From Pseudomonadales bacterium (GTDB lineage Bacteria > Pseudomonadota > Gammaproteobacteria > Pseudomonadales > Azotimanducaceae): DNA of 64,000 bases. The stretch is from assembly GCA_012103505.1 (NCBI GenBank), contig WLWP01000001.1:4092001-4156000 (forward strand), read 5' to 3'. The position numbers were made by a program, and so were the translations under genes. Below are positions 32,127-39,393 of the stretch, one piece after another (within the stretch, counting starts at the first letter, position 1; every line of letters starts with the position of its first letter). The notes under the pieces were generated by a model. It was given only the letters and a program-made list of their open reading frames with translations, was not told the origin of the DNA and searched no databases.

Positions 32127-33179
32127 CTACATTAGCTCAATTAGGGCAATTTCGCACTTGGAACCGAGGCGCATAACGGGACCCCAAGTACCCGTGCCGG
32201 GGGAGACATAGAGCGTCATGTCGTCGATCTGGTAGTCGCGGTAGAGGCGAGGAAATACCTTTTTGACCAAGAAGTTAAATGGCACGAGCTGACCACGATG
32301 GGTGTGGCCCGTCAGCATCAAATCGACGCCCCAAGCAGCAGCGTCTTCACCACCATCGGGTCGGTGGTACAAAAGGATTCGATACTTTTCGGCTGCCGGT
32401 TGTAGCTTGCTGATTTCGGTCGCGACCTGAGATTTTGCTTCAGCGTCATCGATACCGATGAATTGCAAGTTACCACTCTCGACGGCTTGGTTGCGCAGCA
32501 CTTGCACACCGCAATCGCGCAAGCGTGTGCAAATGTCTTCTAGATCGACATAGCGTTCATGGTTACCGATACAGAAGAAGACCGGCATTTCGAGCGAGGC
32601 GAGGGGCAAGAGATCGTCTTCAGTAATTCCGCGCATGTCCACGATATCACCGGTAAGAACGACGTAGTCGGGTTGCAGTGACTGCGTTTTGGCAACTGCC
32701 CGTCTAAGTAAGCCTGGTTGACGGGAGCCGAGGTGGAGGTCAGATATTTGCGCGATCCGAGTCCCAGCGACGCCGCGCCCGTTAGCAACGACTAAGGGTT
32801 GCACGTGCAACGGGTGTGCGTTGTAAAGAGAGTAGATGCTGACGATCGACAAAAGAACTAACGCTGCGGAGCCAACGCTCGGGGGCGGGACCAGGTCGAA
32901 TAGTAGGATCAGTTCGAGTGGCATCAAGATACTCAGACCTAGGAATGAAATGCCAATCCAGGTGAGCACAGTTGCCGATAGCGCTCGCGTGAAGGCGTTT
33001 GAGCTCCGCTCGTGAATGAAGCGCACAATGAACGGGGTGATAAAAAGCGCACCGGCGACGGCGAAGGGTGCCGGTTGTTCCGGCAGCATTAGTGACCAAA
33101 ACCGTAGAGGCGGATAAACGAGCACCGAACCAAAGACGATGGTTACAACGAGAAGAAAAATTGCTCGCTGACCGGACAC
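32127..33179 (-). CDS. Membrane-anchored metallophosphoesterase
   Basis: A 350-aa protein. About four N-terminal membrane helices (residues 5-130) are followed by a calcineurin-like phosphoesterase domain: ISDLHLG, LTGDIVDM, CIGNHERY, LTGHTHRGQ carry the two-metal ligands. The architecture is that of YkuE/YaeI-like enzymes, some of which hydrolyse UDP-sugars or lipid phosphates. The active domain is probably periplasmic. The start is GTG 33179, directly after the stop of the preceding cupin gene. Confidence 0.88.
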   Translation of the reverse strand: MSGQRAIFLLVVTIVFGSVLVYPPLRFWSLMLPEQPAPFAVAGALFITPFIVRFIHERSSNAFTRALSATVLTWIGISFLGLSILMPLELILLFDLVPPPSVGSAALVLLSIVSIYSLYNAHPLHVQPLVVANGRGVAGTRIAQISDLHLGSRQPGLLRRAVAKTQSLQPDYVVLTGDIVDMRGITEDDLLPLASLEMPVFFCIGNHERYVDLEDICTRLRDCGVQVLRNQAVESGNLQFIGIDDAEAKSQVATEISKLQPAAEKYRILLYHRPDGGEDAAAWGVDLMLTGHTHRGQLVPFNFLVKKVFPRLYRDYQIDDMTLYVSPGTGTWGPVMRLGSKCEIALIELM

Positions 33180-34166
33180 CTACAACCCCGGGGCTGCGAT
33201 CAAGAATCTCTGGCCTTGGATGGGGTGGTGCAGCGCACTGACTGGAACGAGGGCTGCCTCTTCGGGCCCAAGCTGTAGGTCCTTAATGTTGAGGGAGCCT
33301 GAGAGGTTCATGACAACCGCGTAGGGTAGGTCCCTGGGTAGCTCAACTGGATGCGGGTTGAGCCGATCGATACGCCATACATTAAAATCGTCGAAGCGTG
33401 CTATGCGCTCGACACCGTCTGATACTGGTTCGAATACTGGGGTAGTAGGCGCCTCCATCGTCATACGTTCAACGGCTTGTTTGGTGTCCCAATGTCCTTG
33501 GGTGAGAACTTTTTGTGCGAACGATACGATCAATCGCTCATAGACTGGCGTTTGAAACTCGACGACGCGAACTCCGTGTTGCAGAGCATGTGGCGTCCAT
33601 GTGGGTACGGAAACGACATCGCCCACGGCCAGGGATTCTATAGCGGTATAGTTATCCATTTCTTTCCGAGCGATTTGTTCTTTTTCGATGAGCTGACTTC
33701 TGGGACCATCTTGTTGTGTATCTTTTGTTTCATCGATAGAACGGCGCACGCCTTCGTAGGCTCGTACTGCCTGCAGGTACGCTACACGAAAGTCGTCATC
33801 ATTTTCATACGCACTACGATGTTCTTGATTCATACCAAACCGAATCTGACCTTTGCCATCGGGCCAGGCGATGGGGTCAATATGAGTCACCACGTAAACT
33901 TCTCGTTTTTTTTCGTGTACCTCAAAGTACAGATCACCCACCACAGACACCGGGCTCGGGTCGAGGACTTTCAGGAGAAGTACTTCCGGCAGGCCGATGC
34001 CGGAAAGATAGTCAGATAGAGGGATACGAGTGTTGGCTATCTCCACACAGCTCTCGCCGCGAGACTCTATGCCGCTGTACCAAATTTCCTGTCCCCAAGG
34101 TTTTGGGATTTGGATCGGAATGAGTTTGGCGGGCGCTGTGTAGTCGATGTCAGTAGTTTTCAGCAA
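33180..34166 (-). CDS. Mannose-6-phosphate isomerase-like cupin protein
   Basis: A 328-aa cytoplasmic protein. PIQIPKPWGQEIWYSGIESRG is the N-terminal signature of type I phosphomannose isomerases and related cupins. VGDLYFEVHEKKREVYVV (His and Glu metal ligands) and SVPTWTPHALQHGVRVVEFQTP (second His pair) follow. The sequence between is divergent, so sugar-phosphate isomerase activity is an inference. The start is TTG 34166 with no good ribosome binding site. It is the first gene of a five-gene minus-strand run and divergent from the Ada-AlkA gene. Confidence 0.7.
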   Translation of the reverse strand: MLKTTDIDYTAPAKLIPIQIPKPWGQEIWYSGIESRGESCVEIANTRIPLSDYLSGIGLPEVLLLKVLDPSPVSVVGDLYFEVHEKKREVYVVTHIDPIAWPDGKGQIRFGMNQEHRSAYENDDDFRVAYLQAVRAYEGVRRSIDETKDTQQDGPRSQLIEKEQIARKEMDNYTAIESLAVGDVVSVPTWTPHALQHGVRVVEFQTPVYERLIVSFAQKVLTQGHWDTKQAVERMTMEAPTTPVFEPVSDGVERIARFDDFNVWRIDRLNPHPVELPRDLPYAVVMNLSGSLNIKDLQLGPEEAALVPVSALHHPIQGQRFLIAAPGL

Positions 34167-34217
34167 ATGTCCGAATCCGGGCAGTTTTGCGAGAGAGCAT
34201 GGATTATAGTCCTTCTC

Positions 34218-35834
34218 GTGAACGGATACTTTGACAAAGCCAACGAAACAACTGTGCAGCAGGAAAGCGATCTACCGGTCAGCGTGCTGCCACCGGGAGA
34301 TGTCTGTCGTCGAGCACGGGAAAGTCGAGATGCTCGATTCGACGGTCGTTTTTTTATCGCGGTTTTAACGACGGGCATTTATTGTCGGCCCACTTGTCCT
34401 GCGAAGACGCCAAAAGAGGAAAACATACGTTATTTCCCGACCGCAGCTTCTGCGCAAGATGATGGTTTTCGACCCTGTCGTCGCTGCCGACCCGAATCTG
34501 CAAATCGATTACCTGAGTGGACCATTTCTACCGATACGGTGCTGAGAGCTTTGAGGCACATCGAGGCTGGATACTTAAACAACGCGACTGTTGCCAGTCT
34601 TGCCGCAGAGCTAGGCGTTGGCGAGAGACAACTGAATAGGTTGTTCGCGGCTGAGCTTGGTGCAGCGCCCTCGGCGATTGCCCAGCTGTGTCGCGCAAAA
34701 CTTGCCAAGAAGTTGTTGCTGACGAGCGACCTTAAACATACAGAGATTGCCTATCACGCGGGATTCGGCAGCGTGAGTCGATTCAACACGGCAGTTCGAG
34801 AGATATATCGTCAAACGCCGAAAGAGATACGTAAGCAAGCAAAGTTATCCAACTCAGCGTTCATCAGCGTGCAGCTACCGATCCGAGGCCCGTATGACTT
34901 TGATTGGATATTTGAGTATCTAAGAAAACGCGCTCTTGTTGGTATTGAAGAAGTTCTAGGCGGACCTGGTAGCTGGCAGTATCGGCGCAGGTTGCGCGAC
35001 GATTCGTTCGTGAGTGTTCGTCAAGAGAACGTAAAAGGTACTGATAAACTCATCGCTGAGTTACCGCTCGTCGAAGAACCAATCCATAGTCTGTTGTCTC
35101 GGATTCGACGGGTCTTTGATCTAAACGCTGACGGTGATGCAATCCATGCGCACCTAAGTACCGATTCTCTTCTAGGTGATTGGGTTAAGCGGGTACCAGG
35201 CTTGCGGGTGCCAGGCGCCTGGGACGGTTTCGAGATGGCAGTGCGGGCTGTGCTTGGGCAACAAGTTAGTGTGGAGCGAGGCACGGATCTCGCCAACAAA
35301 ATGATTGAGCTGTACGGCGGTGGAAATTTTCCAACGGCTGCTGAACTTTGCCATCAAGACATTGCGGAGATCGGTATGCCGGGGCAACGCGGGCGAGCTA
35401 TTGCTGCGCTTGCGGATGAAGTGTTGGCCGAACGGTTGCTACTCGATGATTGCCAGGACTATGAGGCCGTACAAACTCTATTGCAGTCTGTGCGTGGTAT
35501 TGGACCTTGGACTGCGAATTACATACGTATGCGGGTGCTTAAGGATCCTGACGCATTCCCAGATAATGACTGGGTGGTGATCAAAACGCTCGACTGCACT
35601 CCAGCTCAAGCACGCAAACGCGCAGCGGATTGGGCGCCTTGGCGAGCATATGGATTGATGTACCTTTGGTTTGCGAGCACGACGATCCGCGCGCAATCCG
35701 TCGAGAAGACTGGAGCCAAAAAGTCTAAGGCCAAAAAGACTGAAGCTAGAAAGTCAGATAGCAAGAAATCGATTGCACAGAAATCTAGTATCAAGAAATC
35801 TGTTTCAGCAGGCGCTGCTGTGCGAAGTAAGTAA
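34218..35834 (+). CDS. Ada-AlkA fusion: methylphosphotriester sensor, AraC regulator and 3-methyladenine glycosylase
   Basis: Alkylation-damage protein of about 538 aa. It has an Ada N-terminal zinc domain (RDARFDGRFF, then four Cys: YCRPTCP and CRRC; the first Cys takes the methyl group), an AraC-type double helix-turn-helix (about 110-210), an AlkA N-terminal domain, and an HhH-GPD glycosylase with RGIGPWTANYIRMR and catalytic Asp in PDNDW. The extreme C-terminus is six Lys-rich pentapeptides. The start is GTG 34218; a TATAGT box at 34205-34210 would give a leaderless message. Followed by ogt. Confidence 0.9.
   Translation: MNGYFDKANETTVQQESDLPVSVLPPGDVCRRARESRDARFDGRFFIAVLTTGIYCRPTCPAKTPKEENIRYFPTAASAQDDGFRPCRRCRPESANRLPEWTISTDTVLRALRHIEAGYLNNATVASLAAELGVGERQLNRLFAAELGAAPSAIAQLCRAKLAKKLLLTSDLKHTEIAYHAGFGSVSRFNTAVREIYRQTPKEIRKQAKLSNSAFISVQLPIRGPYDFDWIFEYLRKRALVGIEEVLGGPGSWQYRRRLRDDSFVSVRQENVKGTDKLIAELPLVEEPIHSLLSRIRRVFDLNADGDAIHAHLSTDSLLGDWVKRVPGLRVPGAWDGFEMAVRAVLGQQVSVERGTDLANKMIELYGGGNFPTAAELCHQDIAEIGMPGQRGRAIAALADEVLAERLLLDDCQDYEAVQTLLQSVRGIGPWTANYIRMRVLKDPDAFPDNDWVVIKTLDCTPAQARKRAADWAPWRAYGLMYLWFASTTIRAQSVEKTGAKKSKAKKTEARKSDSKKSIAQKSSIKKSVSAGAAVRSK
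35715..35804 (+). repeat. Six 15-bp units encoding a Lys-rich pentapeptide tail
   Basis: Six consecutive 15-bp units encode AKKSK, AKKTE, ARKSD, SKKSI, AQKSS, IKKSV, ending 30 bases before the Ada-AlkA stop codon. The consensus is x-K-K-S-x. The tail resembles histone-H1-like basic tails and could add unspecific DNA affinity. Confidence 0.85.
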
Positions 35835-35853
35835 GGATGTAAGGGGCGTGAGC

Positions 35854-36339
35854 ATGTACTATTCCTATTGCGAGAGTCCAATTGGACCGTTATTGCTAAC
35901 AGGCGATAGAAATGAATTGTCTGGTTTGTTTTTCTCTACAGGTAGCAAAGCACGTGGTGCTGATGAAAGTTGGGAGCGCTATGACGAGCCGTTCCGAAAA
36001 GCGGCCAAACAGATCGAGCAATATTTTTCAGGGCAGCGCAAGTCGTTTGACTTAGACCTTGCCCCCCACGGCACCGAATTCCAGCTCGATGTATTGACAG
36101 CTTTGTTAGAGATCCCCTTCGGGGAAACGCGTAGTTACGCAGATATTGCCGAGCGAGTCGGCAGGCCGAAAGCGGTGCGAGCCGTCGGGGCGGCCAATGG
36201 CCGCAACCCAATTGCCCTTATCATTCCGTGCCATCGAGTCATTGGCAAAAATGGCTCACTTACTGGCTTCGGTGGTGGCTTGGATGCCAAGCAATACCTA
36301 CTCGAGCATGAGCTCGGACGGTCTGGACTTTTTGCCTAA
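35854..36339 (+). CDS. ogt: Methylated-DNA--protein-cysteine methyltransferase
   Basis: Suicide repair protein that moves the methyl group of O6-methylguanine to its own Cys. 161 aa. The helix-turn-helix DNA-binding part is FGETRSYADIAERVGRPKAVRAVG, the active site is IPCHRVIG, and the C-terminal GFGGGLDAKQYLLEHE is diagnostic. ATG 35854 is preferred; GTG 35848 is close by with AGGGG upstream. It lies 19 bp after Ada-AlkA, forming an alkylation-repair operon. Its TAA overlaps the stop of the converging SRPBCC gene. Confidence 0.96.
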   Translation: MYYSYCESPIGPLLLTGDRNELSGLFFSTGSKARGADESWERYDEPFRKAAKQIEQYFSGQRKSFDLDLAPHGTEFQLDVLTALLEIPFGETRSYADIAERVGRPKAVRAVGAANGRNPIALIIPCHRVIGKNGSLTGFGGGLDAKQYLLEHELGRSGLFA

Positions 36340-36872
36340 CCGGTAAGACCCACGGCCACGAACTGTTCTTGGAGCTTGTCAAACCGCTCGGGATCCTTTG
36401 TTACTGGAGCTTCGGTTTCTGCGTAGATTTGCAGGTGCTCCACAATCTCATACCAACCTGCCGCCGCAGGCACTGCGTGGGCTGCTGGAACATTTTGTGT
36501 AAGGGTAACGAGTGTGCTGTTAGCGCTTAAACTCATCAGATCGAAACGGACGATACCCGCATCCGGATATTCGCCATGCCATGTGTACTCTAAAACATAC
36601 GGTGGGACGAACACTTTTATGATGCCATCTAAGCCGGGGCCCGCATCTTCATTGCTATTGTCTTCGTTGCAATTGTCGTCCTCCATTCCGCCTAAGTGGT
36701 AGCGCCCACCTTCGCGAGGTTCAATCACCCCCGCAGCCCACCAGTGTTTGATCTGTTGGTCATCGGTTAAAGCATCCCAGACACGCTGAATGGGTGCAGC
36801 AACCTCTCGTTTGACGCAGATTTGTCGAAAATCGCCGTGCCCGACGACAGAAGTATTGAGATCTTTGTTCAC
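36336..36872 (-). CDS. SRPBCC (AHSA1-like) domain protein
   Basis: A 178-aa cytoplasmic START/Bet v1-fold protein. ICVKREVAAPIQRVWDALTDDQQIKHWW is the family's N-terminal strand-helix, and YLEYTWHGEYPDAG-like and TLVTLTQ strands and the C-terminal helix follow. The start is GTG 36872 with GGGA upstream. It follows an ArsR-type regulator by 20 bp, a very common pairing in which the regulator controls its own operon. The ligand is unknown. An acidic NEDNSNEDA insertion is visible in the middle. Confidence 0.85.
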   Translation of the reverse strand: MNKDLNTSVVGHGDFRQICVKREVAAPIQRVWDALTDDQQIKHWWAAGVIEPREGGRYHLGGMEDDNCNEDNSNEDAGPGLDGIIKVFVPPYVLEYTWHGEYPDAGIVRFDLMSLSANSTLVTLTQNVPAAHAVPAAAGWYEIVEHLQIYAETEAPVTKDPERFDKLQEQFVAVGLTG

Positions 36873-36892
36873 TTTGAGTTCCCGTTGATTAG

Positions 36893-37222
36893 TTAGTGGT
36901 CTTCTACGTAGTGCGCCAAGGCGTCTAAGCGTGCTTCCCAAAAGCGTTTTTGCTCTCCCATCCAATCCTCAGCGTCAGACATCGCGTTCGGGTTGAGTTG
37001 GCAGGTGCGCACACGTCCTTGTTTCTGCGACGAAACGAGTCCGGCTGCCTGCAAAACATCTAAGTGCTTCATAAATGAAGGCATCGCCATCGAAAATGGC
37101 TCCGCCAGACTGCTCACTGAAGCGGGTCCAGAGGCTAGTTGCTGGATGACCGCACGACGGGTGGGGTCAGCAAGCGCTTGGAATACGGAATCCAGGTTGG
37201 TTTGTGTTGAATAGTTAGCCAT
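36893..37222 (-). CDS. ArsR-family winged helix regulator
   Basis: A 109-aa transcription factor. VFQALADPTRRAVIQQL opens the winged helix; SSLAEPFSMAMPSFMKHLDVLQAAGLV is the recognition region and the C-terminal helix is WEARLDALAHYVE. No metal-binding ELCV-type motif is present, matching the SRPBCC-linked subfamily. The start is ATG 37222. The -10 box lies only 7 bases upstream, so the message is probably leaderless, and no ribosome binding site exists. It probably represses its own promoter. Confidence 0.9.
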   Translation of the reverse strand: MANYSTQTNLDSVFQALADPTRRAVIQQLASGPASVSSLAEPFSMAMPSFMKHLDVLQAAGLVSSQKQGRVRTCQLNPNAMSDAEDWMGEQKRFWEARLDALAHYVEDH

Positions 37223-37258
37223 ATGGATAACTATAGTGGCGTACAATAGTTAGGTCAA
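37211..37258 (-). promoter_or_regulatory. ArsR promoter with three alternating heptamer operators
   Basis: On the minus strand TTGACC (37253-37258), a 17-bp spacer and TATAGT (37230-37235) form a strong sigma-70 promoter that would start at or within two bases of the ATG at 37222. Three heptamers alternate in orientation: ATAGTTA at 37211-37217, TAACTAT at 37228-37234 and ATAGTTA at 37246-37252. They are centred 17 and 18 bp apart and cover the -10 box, the spacer and the start codon. Confidence 0.75.
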
Positions 37259-37303
37259 TGGCTAAGTATAAAAATCTTCGCTGTCAATTCTAGTTGCAGG
37301 TGA

Positions 37304-37319
37304 GTAACCAAATGGTTAC
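37304..37319. promoter_or_regulatory. Palindromic operator 1 (GTAACCA-AA-TGGTTAC)
   Basis: A perfect 16-bp palindrome with 7-bp arms and a 2-base centre, typical in size for a TetR-family site. A second copy lies 41 bp to the right. Confidence 0.65.
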
Positions 37320-37344
37320 ATTTGGACGGCAATGGAATTGAAAA

Positions 37345-37360
37345 GTAACTAATTGGTTAC
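37345..37360. promoter_or_regulatory. Palindromic operator 2 (GTAACTA-AT-TGGTTAC)
   Basis: Same element as at 37304-37319 with one mismatched arm base. It is centred 41 bp from the first, about four helical turns, so both face the same side of the DNA. It lies 80 bp before the TetR gene. Confidence 0.65.
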
Positions 37361-37378
37361 CATGTAGCTATTAATGAG

Positions 37379-37396
37379 TTATTAATGAGTTAATAA
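37379..37396. promoter_or_regulatory. A/T-rich palindrome TTATTAA-TGAG-TTAATAA
   Basis: A perfect 7-bp inverted repeat with a 4-base centre, overlapped by a direct repeat of attaatgagtt (37370-37391). It lies 45 bp before the TetR start codon, in the area where a promoter for that gene would sit. Confidence 0.45.
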
Positions 37397-37440
37397 CGGC
37401 CAGCTGCTGACCTTTCACACTGTAGGACTGCACAATCTTT

Positions 37441-37962
37441 ATGGCGCGGGGATCGGGTCGAGAAAGAATACTGACGGCTGCTCAATCTGAGATTGAGAAG
37501 TACGGTTGTGCAGGCTTAAGAATTGATCGGGTTGCTGCGGCCGCAAAAATCAATAAGCGCATGATCTACCACTATTTTGACGACCGAGAGGGTCTTGTTC
37601 GTGCGGCGATGGCAGAGTTTGTGCGCGCCCTTTTGCGCGCTGGTGTGAGCGAGGAGCTAGCCAATCTGATTCAGGCGCTCTGTGGGCCATTCTCCGAATC
37701 GCTAGACAGCCCTGAGAAGACAGTCCTCAGGGCCGGTGACCGGGCAGAATCTGCTCCATCGCGCGGACAGCGTGCGATGACTGTTTTGTTGGCGGAGCTA
37801 TTAAATGGTGGGACCCATTTAGAAAGTGAACACTTACTTACGCCATCTGACCAGCGACGTGTAGCGGAAGAGATAATGCGATTGGTTCTGCCGCGAGTCT
37901 TCCAGACGCAGCGTAAACCTGTCTATCGCTTGCAGAGTGAATCTAAGCCTACGACTATTTAG
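37441..37962 (+). CDS. TetR-family transcriptional regulator
   Basis: A 173-aa protein, a little short for the family. The N-terminal helix-turn-helix is RERILTAAQSEIEKYGCAGLRIDRVAAAAKINKRMIYHYFDDREGLVRAA; the ligand-binding half is divergent. The start is ATG 37441; AGGA lies 13 bases upstream, further than usual. The two GTAACCA-type palindromes upstream are natural candidates for autoregulation. Its last 8 bp overlap the end of the converging syd gene. Confidence 0.88.
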   Translation: MARGSGRERILTAAQSEIEKYGCAGLRIDRVAAAAKINKRMIYHYFDDREGLVRAAMAEFVRALLRAGVSEELANLIQALCGPFSESLDSPEKTVLRAGDRAESAPSRGQRAMTVLLAELLNGGTHLESEHLLTPSDQRRVAEEIMRLVLPRVFQTQRKPVYRLQSESKPTTI

Positions 37963-38515
37963 TGGTAAACGACAGGGAGTCCAAGAACGTCGCAAGATTG
38001 GGGGCGATTTCTCTAATAGGCGGTTTTGCAGGCGTTTCGAGTTGTATAACCCCAGTGTCGTTATTCACCGTCAGGTAATAATCGTCAGGATCTTCGGTAC
38101 ATGCGAAAAAGACGGAAAATGGGGTTTTGTTAACCTGGCAAGCAAAGGCATGGCCAATGAGGTTTTCAATCAACCGATCGAGATCTTGTGGTGACCAGAT
38201 GAACAGTATGCTGCAGGGGCCATCTGGCGCCTGGAGTGAAATATTGTCTGCCCAGTATTTGCCGAAATAGGTTTTGATATCTGGGTGTACCTCATGCTCG
38301 ATTGCGTTTTCCAAGCCCGCAAAGTCTCCGTCGGCATGATGTCTAGCCACAGGTTGCCACTGAATTTTTTGTTCTGTCGACCCGGGGGATGCGAAAGGGG
38401 TTCCTATTTCGCACGGGGACGGCCAGTCGGCATCCCACTGAGTAACAGGTTTTGGATTGTGCGTCTGAAACTCACGAAAGAGGCGACTAAGACTGAGATT
38501 TAATTGTTCATTCAA
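37955..38515 (-). CDS. syd: SecY-interacting protein Syd
   Basis: Small acidic cytoplasmic protein that binds SecY at the inner membrane and checks the translocon. 186 aa. Family blocks are EHEVHPDIKTYFGKYWADNI, ILFIWSPQDLDRLIENLIGHAFA and the C-terminal LATFLDSL. The start is TTG 38515 (LNEQLNLSLSRL). The DNA around this start is part of a duplication found again at 40816-40931, where only the first codons of a second syd remain. Confidence 0.9.
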   Translation of the reverse strand: MNEQLNLSLSRLFREFQTHNPKPVTQWDADWPSPCEIGTPFASPGSTEQKIQWQPVARHHADGDFAGLENAIEHEVHPDIKTYFGKYWADNISLQAPDGPCSILFIWSPQDLDRLIENLIGHAFACQVNKTPFSVFFACTEDPDDYYLTVNNDTGVIQLETPAKPPIREIAPNLATFLDSLSFTTK

Positions 38516-38582
38516 GCCGCTAGTTTAGCTGCTCCGACTGTCCTGTCCTACCATTTGGAGAATTTGAGATGCGATTCGATTC
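38481..38582. repeat. Diverged direct repeat, copy A (syd start and upstream scar)
   Basis: Clearly alignable with 40816-40931: the gactgagat, tgttcattcaagcc, gtcct, accat and tttgagatgc blocks are shared in order and orientation, roughly four bases in five identical with one gap. Copy A covers the first ~11 codons of syd and the sequence before it. That upstream part matches the 3' end of the metal-sensor gene in copy B, so it looks like a remnant of that gene. Confidence 0.8.
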
Positions 38583-38654
38583 ATAGGTGTAGCGATGCGC
38601 TCGATGTCCTCGGGCTAAAGGCGAAGGTCTTTTGTGCGTAATCTCTTGCGCGTC

Positions 38655-38689
38655 ACGGCAGTGGTGATAGGATCACGCCGTCGGGAGGA
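38655..38689 (+). promoter_or_regulatory. Hairpin directly ahead of a strong ribosome binding site for the DUF47 gene
   Basis: ACGGC-A-GTG (38655-38663) can pair with CACGCCGT (38674-38681), with a bulged A. An alternative inner hairpin is GTGAT-AGG-ATCAC (38664-38676). GGGAGGA at 38683-38689 follows at once, 9 bases before ATC 38698. The structure may modulate access to this site. Confidence 0.5.
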
Positions 38690-38697
38690 CAAGCTCA

Positions 38698-39381
38698 ATC
38701 GCGAACGTATCTGCATACTTTTCTGGTGTCTTCGGCAAGTCACCATTTCCAGCTTTGCGCAAGCACGGGCTTCTGTGCCTCGCAGCATCTCGCCAACTCC
38801 ATGATCTCGTCGTTGCAGCGAATGACGGTGATTGGCCTACCGTCGAAGAACACTATAATCGGGTGACGGAGCTCGAACACAAAGCCGATTTGCAAAAACG
38901 CAAAATTCGACGTCGTCTCCCCCGTGGATTTTTCCTCCCCGTTGCTCGCGCGGATCTCCTTAACCTGGTGAGTCGGCAGGACGAAGTCGCGAATACCTCT
39001 CGAGACTTTGCCGGCCTCGTTGTTGGTCGCCGGTTGCAGTTTCCAGAACCGACCCGTCAAGCATTGCTGGAGCTTACCGATGCGACAATCGCCACCTGTG
39101 AAGGTGCGGCGGATCTCTTCGGAGCGTTTGATGAGCTGCTCGAGTCGGGGTTTAGCGGGCGCGAAGCAACGAAAGTCAGGGAGATGACCGAGCAAGTGGA
39201 AGATTGTGAGGCGCTGACCGACAAACTCGTCGTCACGCTACGAGCCGAGTTGTATCGACTGGAGGAAGGCTTACCACCGGTGCAGGCGGTGTTCTTTTAT
39301 CGTGCACTCGATTTGATCGCTCAGGTGGCCGACGATTCGGAACGCACGGCCCATATCGTTCAGCTTTTAGTTGCTAGGTAA
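38698..39381 (+). CDS. DUF47 (PhoU-like) accessory protein of the phosphate transporter, apparent ATC start
   Basis: A helical PhoU-like protein of about 227 aa encoded just before pit, where it is thought to gate or regulate Pit. The N-terminal family signature FSGVFGKSPFPALRKH lies upstream of the first standard start (TTG 38755), and no ATG, GTG or TTG precedes it in frame. The GGGAGGA site points to ATC at 38698, giving M-ANVSAYFSGVFGKSPF. Later blocks LNLVSRQDEVANTSRDFAG and VEDCEALTDKL match the family. A base error turning ATG to ATC is the main alternative. Confidence 0.8.
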   Translation: MANVSAYFSGVFGKSPFPALRKHGLLCLAASRQLHDLVVAANDGDWPTVEEHYNRVTELEHKADLQKRKIRRRLPRGFFLPVARADLLNLVSRQDEVANTSRDFAGLVVGRRLQFPEPTRQALLELTDATIATCEGAADLFGAFDELLESGFSGREATKVREMTEQVEDCEALTDKLVVTLRAELYRLEEGLPPVQAVFFYRALDLIAQVADDSERTAHIVQLLVAR

Positions 39382-39393
39382 ACAGCTCTAATC

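Noticed and set aside
34110..34217. Longer N-terminus for the Ada-AlkA protein
   Set aside because: It would overlap the divergent cupin gene and adds residues before the conserved Ada domain that match nothing.
38535..38556. PHO box ahead of the DUF47-pit genes
   Set aside because: CTGTCCTGTCC is only a partial match, lacks the usual 11-bp spacing, and is part of the duplicated sensor-gene remnant.
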